The translations under genes were made by a program, and so were the position numbers. The notes beneath the pieces were generated by a model. The model saw only the letters and a program-made list of their open reading frames with translations, did no database searches and was not told the origin of the DNA. DNA of 19,943 nt, taken from ZC4RG20 sp964553875. GTDB lineage: Bacteria; Pseudomonadota; Gammaproteobacteria; Steroidobacterales; Rariloculaceae. Of this stretch, positions 7,354-14,666 are shown piece after piece (position 1 is the first letter of the stretch; every line of letters starts with the position of its first letter). Location: assembly GCA_964553875.1 (NCBI GenBank), contig CAZKNH010000076.1, positions 1 through 19,943 of the forward strand, in the 5' to 3' direction.

Positions 7354-10236
7354 TCAGTTGCGCAGCCGGAAACCCACCGTATACGCACGGCCCACGACGC
7401 TGTACGCGCCGGGCTGGCCCATCAGATCGCCCGGGTCCTTGTCGAACACGTTGCTGATCATCCCGTAGACCGAGATCGACTTCGACGTGCGCTCGAGGTC
7501 GTAGGTCAACCTGAGGTTCGAGACCGAATGCGACGGCACCGTGTTGTCGTCGATGTCGATCCCTTCCTGCCAAAGCGCATTCACCTTCGCCGAGCTGACC
7601 CAGCGTTCGGTCCAGGAAACGCTGAACGGCCCTCGCGCATACGACGCGGAAAGCGTCACGTTCCACGGCGCGGCAACGCTCGCCTGACCCGCCCGATCGA
7701 TCTTCGGCGAGCCGTACGGCGTCGTCGAAGACTCGGTGATGTAGCTGCCGACGGTGCGCACGATGAAACTGCCCGAGCCGATCGGACGACGCCACGACGT
7801 CTCGAGGTCGACGCCGCGGGTGCGGGCCTGATCCACGTTGATGTACACGTTGAGGATCCGCTCGACGGTGCCGTCGTTCGCCCGAATGATCTGGTCGCAG
7901 AAAGCGCCGGTCTCGAAGCAGAAATCCATGATGTTCTGGTTGCCGATCTGCGCGATCGCGCCGGCAATCTTGATGTCGTAGTAGTCCATCGACATCGCGA
8001 ACCCGGGCGTTTTCAGCGGTTGGAACACGAAACCGAACGTCGTCGTATCGGCGGTCTCGGGGTCCACCTCGGGATTGCCGCCGATGATCGTACGGATCGT
8101 GTACGTCGGCTCGTTCTCCAGGAAGCGGTCCGTGATGTTCGCGCCGGTGCTCGTCGTATCGAAGCGCTCGGAGAGACTGCCCGCACGGATGTCGCGTGAT
8201 CGCGTTGCGCGGAAGCGCCAGGCGTCGGTGATCTGCCAGTCCAACCCGGCCTTCCATGCCCACACGCCGCCGCTGCCTTCGTAGTCCGCGTAGCGAGCGG
8301 CGAGGCTCACGTCGATGCTCTCCGCCGCGCGCGCTCCGCGCGCGAGCGGAATCAGCGTCTCGGCGAAGGTCTCCCACACGGAGAAGCCGCCTTTGATCGT
8401 GACGCCGCCGGCCCGATCAATCAGGTTGTAACCTTCGTAGACGGTGGGCAGACCTCGGTAGAGGAGGTTGCCGTTCTCGTCGTACGCCGTGACCGGTCCG
8501 TCAGGAGGCTCGGGAATCGGACTGCCGCCCGCGTTGCCGCCGACCTGATCGAGCTTGTCCTCGCGCCAGCTGGCACCGGTTGCGACGTAGATCGGCCCGG
8601 CCCACGTCTGACCGATATCGCCGTTGACGACGAACTCGGCGGCATGCTGGGTGATGTCCGCGTCGAGCCACATCGAATCGTGGACCCACTCGCGTGCCTC
8701 GCGGCTCTCCTGTCCGAGACCGAAAGGATTGATCGGGACGCAACCGTCGTCCGGCTGGATCAGCGTGGAGCTGCAGACGATCTCGCCGGTCACCGGATGA
8801 CGAACGGCATCGACGCCTCTGTAGAACCGGTCGACCCTGAAACCGTATAGATCGAGATCCCGGTTTGCGGCGCCGTACTGGTAATAGGCGTCGTAGCGCC
8901 ACTTGTCGGTCAGTCGGCCCTCCACGGCGGCCGTCAGCGAGAACATGTCGCCCGTCAACGGCGCCTTCGCGTTGTTCAGCGGATCCCGCTCCGGGATCTG
9001 CTTGTGAAGCTGGAAGGACGAGATGCCCGCCTCGGCCATGCGCTGCCGGATCTCCTCGGGCAGGAACGGGTTGTCGTCATAGATCGTCAGCGGCCACGGT
9101 GTCGTGAAGACGTAGCCGAACTTCGCGTTCTCGATCTTGTTGTAGCCGTAGATGCCTTGTATCGAGAACCGGGTGTCGTCGTTCAAATCGAACGTCGCGC
9201 GGGCGAGCAGGCTCCCACGCTCCTGCGCGGGCAGCACCATGTCGTCGCGGGCACGCTGATCACCGCAGCCGCCGACCTGGAAGCCGGCCACCTCGCCGCG
9301 CGCCTTCGCGGCCACGGCGGCCGAGTCGAGAATCTCGCCGTCGCAGTACGGTGCAGGCGTGCCGTCCGTGAGGAATTGCGTCCCTGCGAGCGGACCCGTG
9401 CGAATGAGACCGCCATAGGTGTACGTGCGATCGATCACGTTCGCGGCGCGGATGCGCTGCGGCACGGCATTGGCGCCCATGTTGAGGGTGCCCCAGGCCT
9501 GATACCAATCCCGGTCGTCGTAGTTCGGGATGCCTTCGGCCCGATAGTACTCGGCGCCGAAAATGAGGTGCCCGCGGTCGCCGACGGAGAAGCCGCCTGC
9601 AAACGAGGCGCGCGTGTTCTCCACGTCACCGCGATCGCTGATCCCGCCCTGCAGGTTCGTCGAGAAACCTTCGAACTCGTCGTCGAGGATGAAATTCGTG
9701 ACCCCGGTGATCGCATCGGAGCCGTAGGCCGCCGACGCGCCGCCGGTCACGACCTCCGTGCGCTTGATGAGCATCTGCGGGAACAGGTTGATGTCGACCG
9801 TGCTCAAACGGTTCGACGGCACGACGCGCCTGCCGTCAAGCAGCACGAGCGTGCGGTTCGAGCCGACGCCTCGGAGGTTCAGCGTGCTCTGCCCCCCGAC
9901 GGTCGTCCAGGAGCCCGCGGTCTCGACGGTATTGTTGTTCAGGAAAAGCGGGAGCTGATCGAGCGAGTCCATCAGCGTCCCGGGCGCGAGCATCTCCAGC
10001 TCTTCCGCCGTCATGACCGTCACCGGCGTCGGCGTATTCATGCCCGTCTGCTGAATACGCGATCCCGTCACTTGGACTTCTTCGATGACGGAATCCTGCT
10101 GCGCATGAACGGCGGCTGCCGCGACCACGCACGTCGCTCCGATCCCGGCGCGAAGCAGCGTCGCACGGCGGATGGCGGCGCGAAGACGGTCGAAGCGCAG
10201 GCTCGACGCCGCCGGACGGCGTTCCTGTCCCCTCAT
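7354..10236 (-). CDS. TonB-dependent outer-membrane receptor
   Basis: A 960-residue importer of the outer membrane, from the same broad receptor group as the convergent gene. The N-terminal region is arginine-rich, followed by a hydrophobic stretch and the cleavage site AAVHA before QQD (after residue 45). The TonB box EEVQVTGSRI is at 52-61. Plug marks are STLNLRGVGSNRTLVLLDG and GGASAAYGSDAITGVTNF, followed by DDEFEG. Late barrel motifs are SNVFDKDPGD and YTVGFRLRN; the last residue is asparagine rather than the usual aromatic. Six cysteines remain in the mature chain, in three neighbouring sets. A GGGGGAG at 10239-10245 lies only 2 bases before the ATG, so the start is less certain than the reading frame. 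The ligand is unknown. Confidence 0.93.
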   Translation of the reverse strand: MRGQERRPAASSLRFDRLRAAIRRATLLRAGIGATCVVAAAAVHAQQDSVIEEVQVTGSRIQQTGMNTPTPVTVMTAEELEMLAPGTLMDSLDQLPLFLNNNTVETAGSWTTVGGQSTLNLRGVGSNRTLVLLDGRRVVPSNRLSTVDINLFPQMLIKRTEVVTGGASAAYGSDAITGVTNFILDDEFEGFSTNLQGGISDRGDVENTRASFAGGFSVGDRGHLIFGAEYYRAEGIPNYDDRDWYQAWGTLNMGANAVPQRIRAANVIDRTYTYGGLIRTGPLAGTQFLTDGTPAPYCDGEILDSAAVAAKARGEVAGFQVGGCGDQRARDDMVLPAQERGSLLARATFDLNDDTRFSIQGIYGYNKIENAKFGYVFTTPWPLTIYDDNPFLPEEIRQRMAEAGISSFQLHKQIPERDPLNNAKAPLTGDMFSLTAAVEGRLTDKWRYDAYYQYGAANRDLDLYGFRVDRFYRGVDAVRHPVTGEIVCSSTLIQPDDGCVPINPFGLGQESREAREWVHDSMWLDADITQHAAEFVVNGDIGQTWAGPIYVATGASWREDKLDQVGGNAGGSPIPEPPDGPVTAYDENGNLLYRGLPTVYEGYNLIDRAGGVTIKGGFSVWETFAETLIPLARGARAAESIDVSLAARYADYEGSGGVWAWKAGLDWQITDAWRFRATRSRDIRAGSLSERFDTTSTGANITDRFLENEPTYTIRTIIGGNPEVDPETADTTTFGFVFQPLKTPGFAMSMDYYDIKIAGAIAQIGNQNIMDFCFETGAFCDQIIRANDGTVERILNVYINVDQARTRGVDLETSWRRPIGSGSFIVRTVGSYITESSTTPYGSPKIDRAGQASVAAPWNVTLSASYARGPFSVSWTERWVSSAKVNALWQEGIDIDDNTVPSHSVSNLRLTYDLERTSKSISVYGMISNVFDKDPGDLMGQPGAYSVVGRAYTVGFRLRN

Positions 10237-10360
10237 ATCTCCCCCATATCCCTGCGTGGTGGTGTGGGCGTCAGGCGAGCACCACGCGGAACCCCCCGGT
10301 GCCCGACCTTCGGCCAGATCGACGCGCGAAAGAATAAACGAATTCCTGCGCGTACAGAGT

Positions 10361-10395
10361 ATTGTATACGGTAGCTACCTACGCACGGTAGCTCC
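10361..10395 (-). promoter_or_regulatory. Candidate promoter and operator of the second receptor gene
   Basis: On the minus strand TACAAT (10366 down to 10361) is a 5-of-6 match to a sigma-70 -10 element, about 125 bases before the receptor start; there is no good -35. Just upstream of it lies the palindrome GGTAGCTACC (10370-10379). ACGGTAGCTAC at 10368-10378 is repeated as ACGGTAGCTCC at 10385-10395, 17 bases apart. The repeats cover the -35 to -10 interval, where a repressor or activator would act. The regulator is not known. Confidence 0.45.
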
Positions 10396-10429
10396 GGGAT
10401 CCGGAAACGCATGCACCGCAAGCGTGCGC

Positions 10430-10448
10430 GACGTGGGTTGCCCACGTC
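10430..10448. repeat. 8-bp hairpin in the divergent region
   Basis: GACGTGGG (10430-10437) and CCCACGTC (10441-10448) are perfect complements around a TTG loop. No T-run follows, so it is more likely a protein-binding palindrome or leader hairpin than a terminator. Confidence 0.5.
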
Positions 10449-10585
10449 CTGTCTGATCCGCTTCGGTGCGATCGACTCTGCCAGCGAGCCAGCTCGCGCT
10501 CTCCGGCACGGTTCTTTCATGCGCCGCGAATTCCACGACTAACGGGAACCGCTTGTCGATCGACGTCCAACGTGGAGATTGCACC

Positions 10586-11512
10586 ATGAACACCGCTCCT
10601 CACACTCTCGCCGGATCGCTCCTGACCACGTCCGTCCTGTTCGCGGCCGCCGCCGCACAGTCTTCCCGGACCGATAGATCGCCGAGCTACGTCACGACGT
10701 CGGACGGCGTGCAGATCTATTACAAGGACTGGGGTCCTCGCGACGGTCCGGTCGTCGTGCTCAGTCACGGCTGGCCGCTCAGCTCCGACAGCTGGGAGTC
10801 ACAGATGCTGTTTCTCGCGGAGCAGGGCTTTCGCGTCGTCGCACACGATCGCCGCGGTCACGGCCGCTCGAGCCAACCGTGGGAAGGCAACGATATGGAC
10901 CACTACGCGGACGACCTCGCCGCCGTGATCGAGACGCTGGATCTCCGCGACGCGACGCTCGTCGGCTTTTCGACGGGAGGCGGCGAGGTGGCACGTTACA
11001 TCGGCCGCCACGGCACGAGCCGCGTGAAGAAGGCCGTGCTGGTCAGTGCGGTCACGCCGCTGATGGTGAAGACTCCGGACAATCCAACGGGCGTACCCAT
11101 CGAGGTGTTCGACGACATGCGCAAGGCGGCGCTCGAGAATCGCTCGCAGCTCTATCTCGACATCGCGGCAGGCCCGTTCTTCGGCTTCAACCGTCCGGGC
11201 GCAAAGGTGTCACAGGGTCTGATCAACTCCTTCTGGCGGCAAGGCATGCAGGGCGGCCACAAGAACACCTTCGACTCGATCAAGGCGTTCTCGGAGACGG
11301 ACCTCCGGCAAGACGTGAAGAAGCTCGATGTGCCGACGCTCATCATCCACGGCGACGACGATCAGGTCGTGCCGATCGATGTCGGCGGACGCGCCGCGCA
11401 CAAGCTGATCGACGGAAGCAGGCTCATCGTCTACGAGGGAGGACCGCACGGCATCACGGACACGCACAAGGATCGGCTCAACAACGACCTGCTGAGCTTC
11501 CTGCGCGAGTGA
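10586..11512 (+). CDS. Exported alpha/beta-hydrolase, arylesterase/non-heme chloroperoxidase family
   Basis: A 308-residue serine hydrolase, probably an esterase; enzymes of this family can also show perhydrolase (bromo/chloroperoxidase) activity. The catalytic triad is readable: S129 in GFSTGGG, D259 in HGDDDQVVP and H288 in GGPHGIT. The oxyanion-hole segment is LSHGWPLSSDSW, and AHDRRGHGRSSQP matches the family. Unlike typical cytoplasmic members it begins with a hydrophobic segment ending AAAAAQSS, so it is probably exported to the periplasm. The ATG at 10586 is chosen because GGAG at 10574-10577 lies 8 bases before it and it opens on the signal peptide; an in-frame ATG at 10466 would bury the signal behind 40 residues. 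It is convergent with the next hydrolase. The substrate is unknown. Confidence 0.88.
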   Translation: MNTAPHTLAGSLLTTSVLFAAAAAQSSRTDRSPSYVTTSDGVQIYYKDWGPRDGPVVVLSHGWPLSSDSWESQMLFLAEQGFRVVAHDRRGHGRSSQPWEGNDMDHYADDLAAVIETLDLRDATLVGFSTGGGEVARYIGRHGTSRVKKAVLVSAVTPLMVKTPDNPTGVPIEVFDDMRKAALENRSQLYLDIAAGPFFGFNRPGAKVSQGLINSFWRQGMQGGHKNTFDSIKAFSETDLRQDVKKLDVPTLIIHGDDDQVVPIDVGGRAAHKLIDGSRLIVYEGGPHGITDTHKDRLNNDLLSFLRE

Positions 11513-11570
11513 AGAGACGTGCCGAAGGGATGCAGCCGAAGGATGCGAAAGGAAGAGATGCGCTGAACGA

Positions 11571-11601
11571 GGAAAGCCGCGACGCCTGATCGCGGCTTTC
11601 C
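11571..11601. terminator. Bidirectional intrinsic-terminator-like hairpin
   Basis: GGAAAGCCGCGA (11571-11582) and TCGCGGCTTTCC (11590-11601) form a perfect 12-bp stem with a 7-base loop. The stem ends in A/T pairs that supply a short T-tract on both strands, as in many terminators between convergent genes. It lies 59 bases after the serine hydrolase stop and 91 bases beyond the stop of the opposing hydrolase. Confidence 0.75.
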
Positions 11602-11617
11602 TATGCGGGCGGAGCAC

Positions 11618-11652
11618 GTGACGGGCGCGTCCTCGTCGGACCCGCCCGTCAC
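11618..11652. repeat. Second inverted repeat between the convergent hydrolases
   Basis: GTGACGGGCG (11618-11627) pairs perfectly with CGCCCGTCAC (11643-11652). A further TCC/GGA pairing inside leaves a 5-base loop and a 2x2 internal bulge. It lacks a T-run. It may back up termination of the minus-strand hydrolase, which ends at 11692. Confidence 0.5.
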
Positions 11653-11691
11653 GCGGCGTCTGCCGGGCGCCGTAGCGCATCTCGCCCCTCG

Positions 11692-12648
11692 TCAGCGGCG
11701 AACTTTGCGCCCGAGAAAGTCGCGAATGAGTGCGGCGATCCGCGGTCCGTGCGACTCGAGAGCGAAGTGGCCGGCATCGAGCAGATGCACCTCGGCGTCC
11801 GGATTATCCCGCTTGTACGCTTCGGCGCCGGCGACGCCGAAGATTTCGTCGTTGCGGCCCCACACGACCAAGGTCGGCGGCCGGTGCGCGCGGAAGTACG
11901 CTTGCCACTTCGGATAGAGCTCGACGTTACGACGATAGTCGTAGAAGAGGTCGAGCTGTATCTCGTCGCTGCCGGGCCGATCGAGCAGCCGCTGATCGTG
12001 CGTATACGCGTCGGGGCTCACGAGCGACGGATCCGGCTCCCCGGTCAAGTACTGCCAGCGTGTCGACTCGAGCTCGAGCGCCGAGCGCATCGCATTGCGC
12101 TCCGGCGCGCGGCCGGTGCGCCAGTATGCCTTGATCGGCTCCCAGAACGGCGTCAGTCCTTCCTCGTAAGCGTTGCCGTTCTGCGCGATGATGGCCGTGA
12201 CCCGCTCCGGATGGCTGCTCGCAAGCCTGAAACCGACCGGCGCGCCGTAGTCCATCACGTAGAGCGCGTAGCGATCGAGACCGATCTGCTCGGTCAGGTC
12301 GTCGATGACCTGCGCGATACGATCGAACGTGTAGTCGAACTCCTCCCGCGCGGGCACGGCGCTGTAACCGAATCCCGGGTAATCGGGAGCGACGACGCGG
12401 TAACGGTCGGCGAGCAGCGGGATCAGATTGCGATACATGTGCGATGAGCTCGGGAATCCGTGCAAGAGCAGCACGCCCGGCGCGTCGCGCGGGCCCGCCT
12501 CGCGATAGAAAATCTCGATACCATCGACCATGGCCGTGCGGTAGTGCACCGCCGGGGCAGGCTCCTCCGCGATCGCACTCGTGGCCGCGAGCGCGACCGC
12601 CAGCGTGCCCGCGTACACGATGTGCTTGAGGACGGCTACTTTTTTCAT
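11692..12648 (-). CDS. Exported alpha/beta-hydrolase with aspartate nucleophile (epoxide hydrolase/haloalkane dehalogenase-like)
   Basis: A 318-residue hydrolase. The nucleophile position is D133 in YVMDYGAPVGF rather than serine, which is characteristic of epoxide hydrolases and haloalkane or haloacetate dehalogenases. The acid is D267 in WGRNDEIF and the histidine H294 in DAGHFALES. HGFPSSSHMYRNL gives the oxyanion segment, followed by VAPDYPGFGYS. The N-terminus MKKVAVLKHIVYAGTLAVAL to ATSAIAEE is a clear signal peptide, so it acts outside the cytoplasm. The ATG at 12648 is chosen because GGAGG (12654-12658) lies 5 bases upstream; the open frame back to 12729 would add 27 charged residues before the signal. 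It is divergent from the LysR gene, which may control it. Which of the two activities it has cannot be decided by reading. Confidence 0.88.
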   Translation of the reverse strand: MKKVAVLKHIVYAGTLAVALAATSAIAEEPAPAVHYRTAMVDGIEIFYREAGPRDAPGVLLLHGFPSSSHMYRNLIPLLADRYRVVAPDYPGFGYSAVPAREEFDYTFDRIAQVIDDLTEQIGLDRYALYVMDYGAPVGFRLASSHPERVTAIIAQNGNAYEEGLTPFWEPIKAYWRTGRAPERNAMRSALELESTRWQYLTGEPDPSLVSPDAYTHDQRLLDRPGSDEIQLDLFYDYRRNVELYPKWQAYFRAHRPPTLVVWGRNDEIFGVAGAEAYKRDNPDAEVHLLDAGHFALESHGPRIAALIRDFLGRKVRR

Positions 12649-12733
12649 GGTTTCCTCCATGCTGCCGCAGGCCCCATGGCCCACGCTCTGCGCACAGGAT
12701 GCACCGCGACGGCGCGGGTGAGAATCCACGCGC

Positions 12734-12766
12734 TTGACACTGCACTATTGCTGAAATAGCAATAGT
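12734..12766 (+). promoter_or_regulatory. LysR-type operator and promoter in the divergent region
   Basis: ACTATTGCT (12744-12752) and AGCAATAGT (12758-12766) are a perfect 9-bp inverted repeat with a 5-base spacer. It contains a T-N11-A pattern (T12749, A12761), the usual core of LysR-family sites. TTGACA at 12734-12739 is a perfect -35 element, and 17 bases later TAGCAA (12757-12762) could serve as a weak -10. The palindrome would thus overlap the promoter of the regulator, as in autorepression, and could also act on the divergent hydrolase 95-105 bases away. Confidence 0.65.
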
Positions 12767-12768
12767 GG

Positions 12769-13674
12769 ATGGACCGCCTGCAGGCCATGACCGTCTTCGC
12801 CGCGGTGTGCGACGCCGGAGGATTCGCGCCGGCCGCCCGTCGGCTCGGTGTTTCGCCGTCGGTGGTCACGCGGCAGATCGCGGCGCTCGAGCGGCGGCTC
12901 GGGGTCCGCTTGCTGCATCGAACGACGCGCGTCGTCCGCTTGACCGAGGCCGGCGAGCGCTATCTGGAGAGCGCGCGGCGCGTGCTCGCGGAAGTCGATG
13001 AAGCCGAGGAACGCGCACGCGGCGATCGCGAACGGCCGCGTGGCCGTCTCATCGTCACGGCGCCGGTCATCTTCGGTCGCCAGCATGTCACACCGTTACT
13101 GCGCGACTACCTTGCCGCGTACCCCGACGTCTCGGCGGAGCTCATCCTCAACGATCGCTATCTGCATCTCGTCGACGAAGGCATCGACGTCGCGATTCGC
13201 ATCGGAGCGCTCGAAGACTCGTCGCTCGTCGCCCGACGACTCGGCGAGACGCGGCGCGTCGTCGTCGCGGCACCCGACTATCTCGCGCGGCGCGGGCGTC
13301 CGGCGCGGCCGCAGGACCTGCAGAAGCATGACGCGCTTTTCTTCGCGCCGTTTCCCGGACCTCGCGAGTGGACGTTCTATCTGCAGCGCGATGGTAAGAC
13401 GCGACCGGAACGAGTCGCGCTCCAAGCGAGGTTCGCCACGAACAGCGGTGACGCCGCGATCGACTTTGCGGCGGCTGGCCACGGCATCGTGTGCGCCCTG
13501 CTCTATCAGGTGCACGACCATATCGCAGCGGGCCGCCTCGAAGTCTTGCTCGAGGCCTACGAGCCGCCGCCGCTGCCGATCCATGCCGTGTACTCGAGCG
13601 CTCGGCTCCTACCGGCAAAGGTGCGAACGTTCCTGGACTTCGCAGTCGAGCACGCGCGTTGGTCTTTCGGCTGA
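12769..13674 (+). CDS. LysR-family transcriptional regulator
   Basis: A 301-residue DNA-binding regulator of usual family length. Residues 1-60 are the winged helix-turn-helix (FAAVCDAGGFAPAARRLG, SPSVVTRQIAALERRLGVRL, RTTRVVRLTEAG). Residues of about 92-298 are the effector-binding fold (GRLIVTAPVIFGRQHVTPLL, DEGIDVAIRIGALEDSSLVA, NSGDAAIDFAAAGHGIVCAL). The MDRLQAM opening is typical, which supports the ATG at 12769 even though no Shine-Dalgarno sequence precedes it. The candidate -10 ends 6 bases before the ATG, so the transcript may be nearly leaderless. It is divergent from the aspartate-nucleophile hydrolase, the usual arrangement for a LysR regulator and its target. The inducer is unknown. 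Confidence 0.94.
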   Translation: MDRLQAMTVFAAVCDAGGFAPAARRLGVSPSVVTRQIAALERRLGVRLLHRTTRVVRLTEAGERYLESARRVLAEVDEAEERARGDRERPRGRLIVTAPVIFGRQHVTPLLRDYLAAYPDVSAELILNDRYLHLVDEGIDVAIRIGALEDSSLVARRLGETRRVVVAAPDYLARRGRPARPQDLQKHDALFFAPFPGPREWTFYLQRDGKTRPERVALQARFATNSGDAAIDFAAAGHGIVCALLYQVHDHIAAGRLEVLLEAYEPPPLPIHAVYSSARLLPAKVRTFLDFAVEHARWSFG

Positions 13675-13783
13675 TCCAGAGCGGGCTCGCCACGCCTTGG
13701 CACCCATCTTGCTGCAGTCCGTCATCAAACCGCGAAGTCGGGTCGCGCAGCCGAGAGGACGCCGTCTCGACAGGGATCGAATC

Positions 13784-14611
13784 ATGGACCAACAGCACAT
13801 TGTCTCGGAAGGAATCGAACCGATCGCATGTCGACGAGAAGCACGCTTCGGCCGTCTCGTGCGTATTGGCGCGCTCGCATCGGCAATACTCCTCGGGAGC
13901 GGTATCGCCGCCTGCGACTTGACCGGCGACGCCCGTAATGCGCAGCAGCCCTCGAATCCCGGCGCAGGGCCGGATCCCGGAGACATCGACATCGGCGCGA
14001 GATCCACGGAATCCGGCAATGCGGAGCGAAACGAGGCCGCCGCGCGCGCCAATCAAGCCTCACGCGAGCGCTCCGACGCGCCTGCCGCCGCAGAATCCGC
14101 AGCCGGCGGCTCCGATGAGGAAACGGGAATCGCCGCCGCACCATCGACCGGCGCCGTAAGAGCGTCGGCGTCGATCGAGCCCGTCGGCGACAGCGAGGCC
14201 CGCGGCGAAGCATCGTTCATCGAGACGGACGAAGGTCTCGAGATCATCGTCACGATGTCCGGGCTCGATCCGGGAGAGCACGGCATCCACATCCACGAGA
14301 ACGGCGATTGCTCGGGACCCGCGGCCGAAGGCGCAGGCGATCACTTCAACCCGGACGGCACACCGCACGGCGCACCGACGGACGATCCGTCCGCGCGTCA
14401 CGCCGGTGACCTGGGCAACATCTCGGCAGACGAATCGGGCGAGGCTCAGCTCGACATGACGCACGACATGCTGACGGTCGAAGGCGAGCTCGGCGTCGCC
14501 GGCAAGGCGATCATCGTGCACTCGGGCGAGGACGACTTCACGTCGCAGCCGTCCGGTGAGTCGGGCGATCCGGTCGCGTGCGGGGTGATCGAGTCGAGCG
14601 CGCGCGGCTGA
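13784..14611 (+). CDS. sodC: Cu/Zn superoxide dismutase lipoprotein
   Basis: Converts superoxide to oxygen and hydrogen peroxide in the cell envelope. The 275-residue chain has a basic N-terminus, a hydrophobic segment and the lipobox IAAC with C44 as the lipid-bearing residue, then D45. An alanine-, glycine- and acid-rich linker spans about 46-135. The dismutase domain fills the rest: copper ligands H169 and H171 (HIHENGDC), bridging H187, zinc ligands H195, H206 and D209, copper ligand H246, and the disulfide pair C176-C266. The position of the conserved active-site arginine, three residues before the last cysteine (R-x-A-C in most members), is P263 in GDPVACGVI. AGGGA at 13772-13776 lies 7 bases before the ATG. 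The same frame is open far upstream within lysR, but that part is a shadow. It follows lysR by 109 bases and probably has its own promoter. Confidence 0.92.
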   Translation: MDQQHIVSEGIEPIACRREARFGRLVRIGALASAILLGSGIAACDLTGDARNAQQPSNPGAGPDPGDIDIGARSTESGNAERNEAAARANQASRERSDAPAAAESAAGGSDEETGIAAAPSTGAVRASASIEPVGDSEARGEASFIETDEGLEIIVTMSGLDPGEHGIHIHENGDCSGPAAEGAGDHFNPDGTPHGAPTDDPSARHAGDLGNISADESGEAQLDMTHDMLTVEGELGVAGKAIIVHSGEDDFTSQPSGESGDPVACGVIESSARG

Positions 14612-14622
14612 GCAGACGGAGC

Positions 14623-14666
14623 AAGGTGTCAGGCACCCTTCTCGGAGAAAACCGTGTCTGACACTT
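14623..14666. repeat. Palindromic repeat spanning the malQ stop codon
   Basis: Three small palindromes in a row: GGTGTCAGGCACC (14625-14637), TTCTCGGAGAA (about 14639-14649) and GTGTCTGACAC (14654-14664). The outer two are imperfect inverted copies of each other (GTGTCAG against CTGACAC), so the whole can fold as one hairpin. The stop codon of malQ and its last 12 codons lie within it, and it fills most of the gap to sodC. The GTGTCAGRCAC motif resembles dispersed palindromes that I recall from other proteobacterial genomes; I cannot check copies outside this window. It may also terminate transcription between the convergent genes. Confidence 0.7.

Larger units (their letters stand above)
10237..10585. 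other. Divergent control region between second receptor and serine hydrolase
   Basis: No gene is supported in these 349 bases. The reading frame of the hydrolase is open back to an ATG at 10466, but that extension has no signal peptide and no ribosome-binding site. The region holds a -10-like TACAAT on the minus strand, a palindrome with a repeated ACGGTAGCT motif, and an 8-bp hairpin at 10430-10448; these are listed separately. Confidence 0.6.

Noticed and set aside
9004..10374. 456-codon plus-strand frame over the second receptor gene
   Set aside because: Antisense shadow; the minus strand carries a signal peptide, TonB box and plug motifs.
12998..13783. Upstream extension of the sodC frame into lysR
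   Set aside because: The part before 13784 is serine/arginine-rich shadow coding of lysR. The ATG at 13784 has a ribosome-binding site and leads into a lipoprotein signal.
13859..13861. GTG at 13859 as a shorter sodC start
   Set aside because: It would give a more compact lipoprotein signal but has no ribosome-binding site, whereas the ATG at 13784 does.
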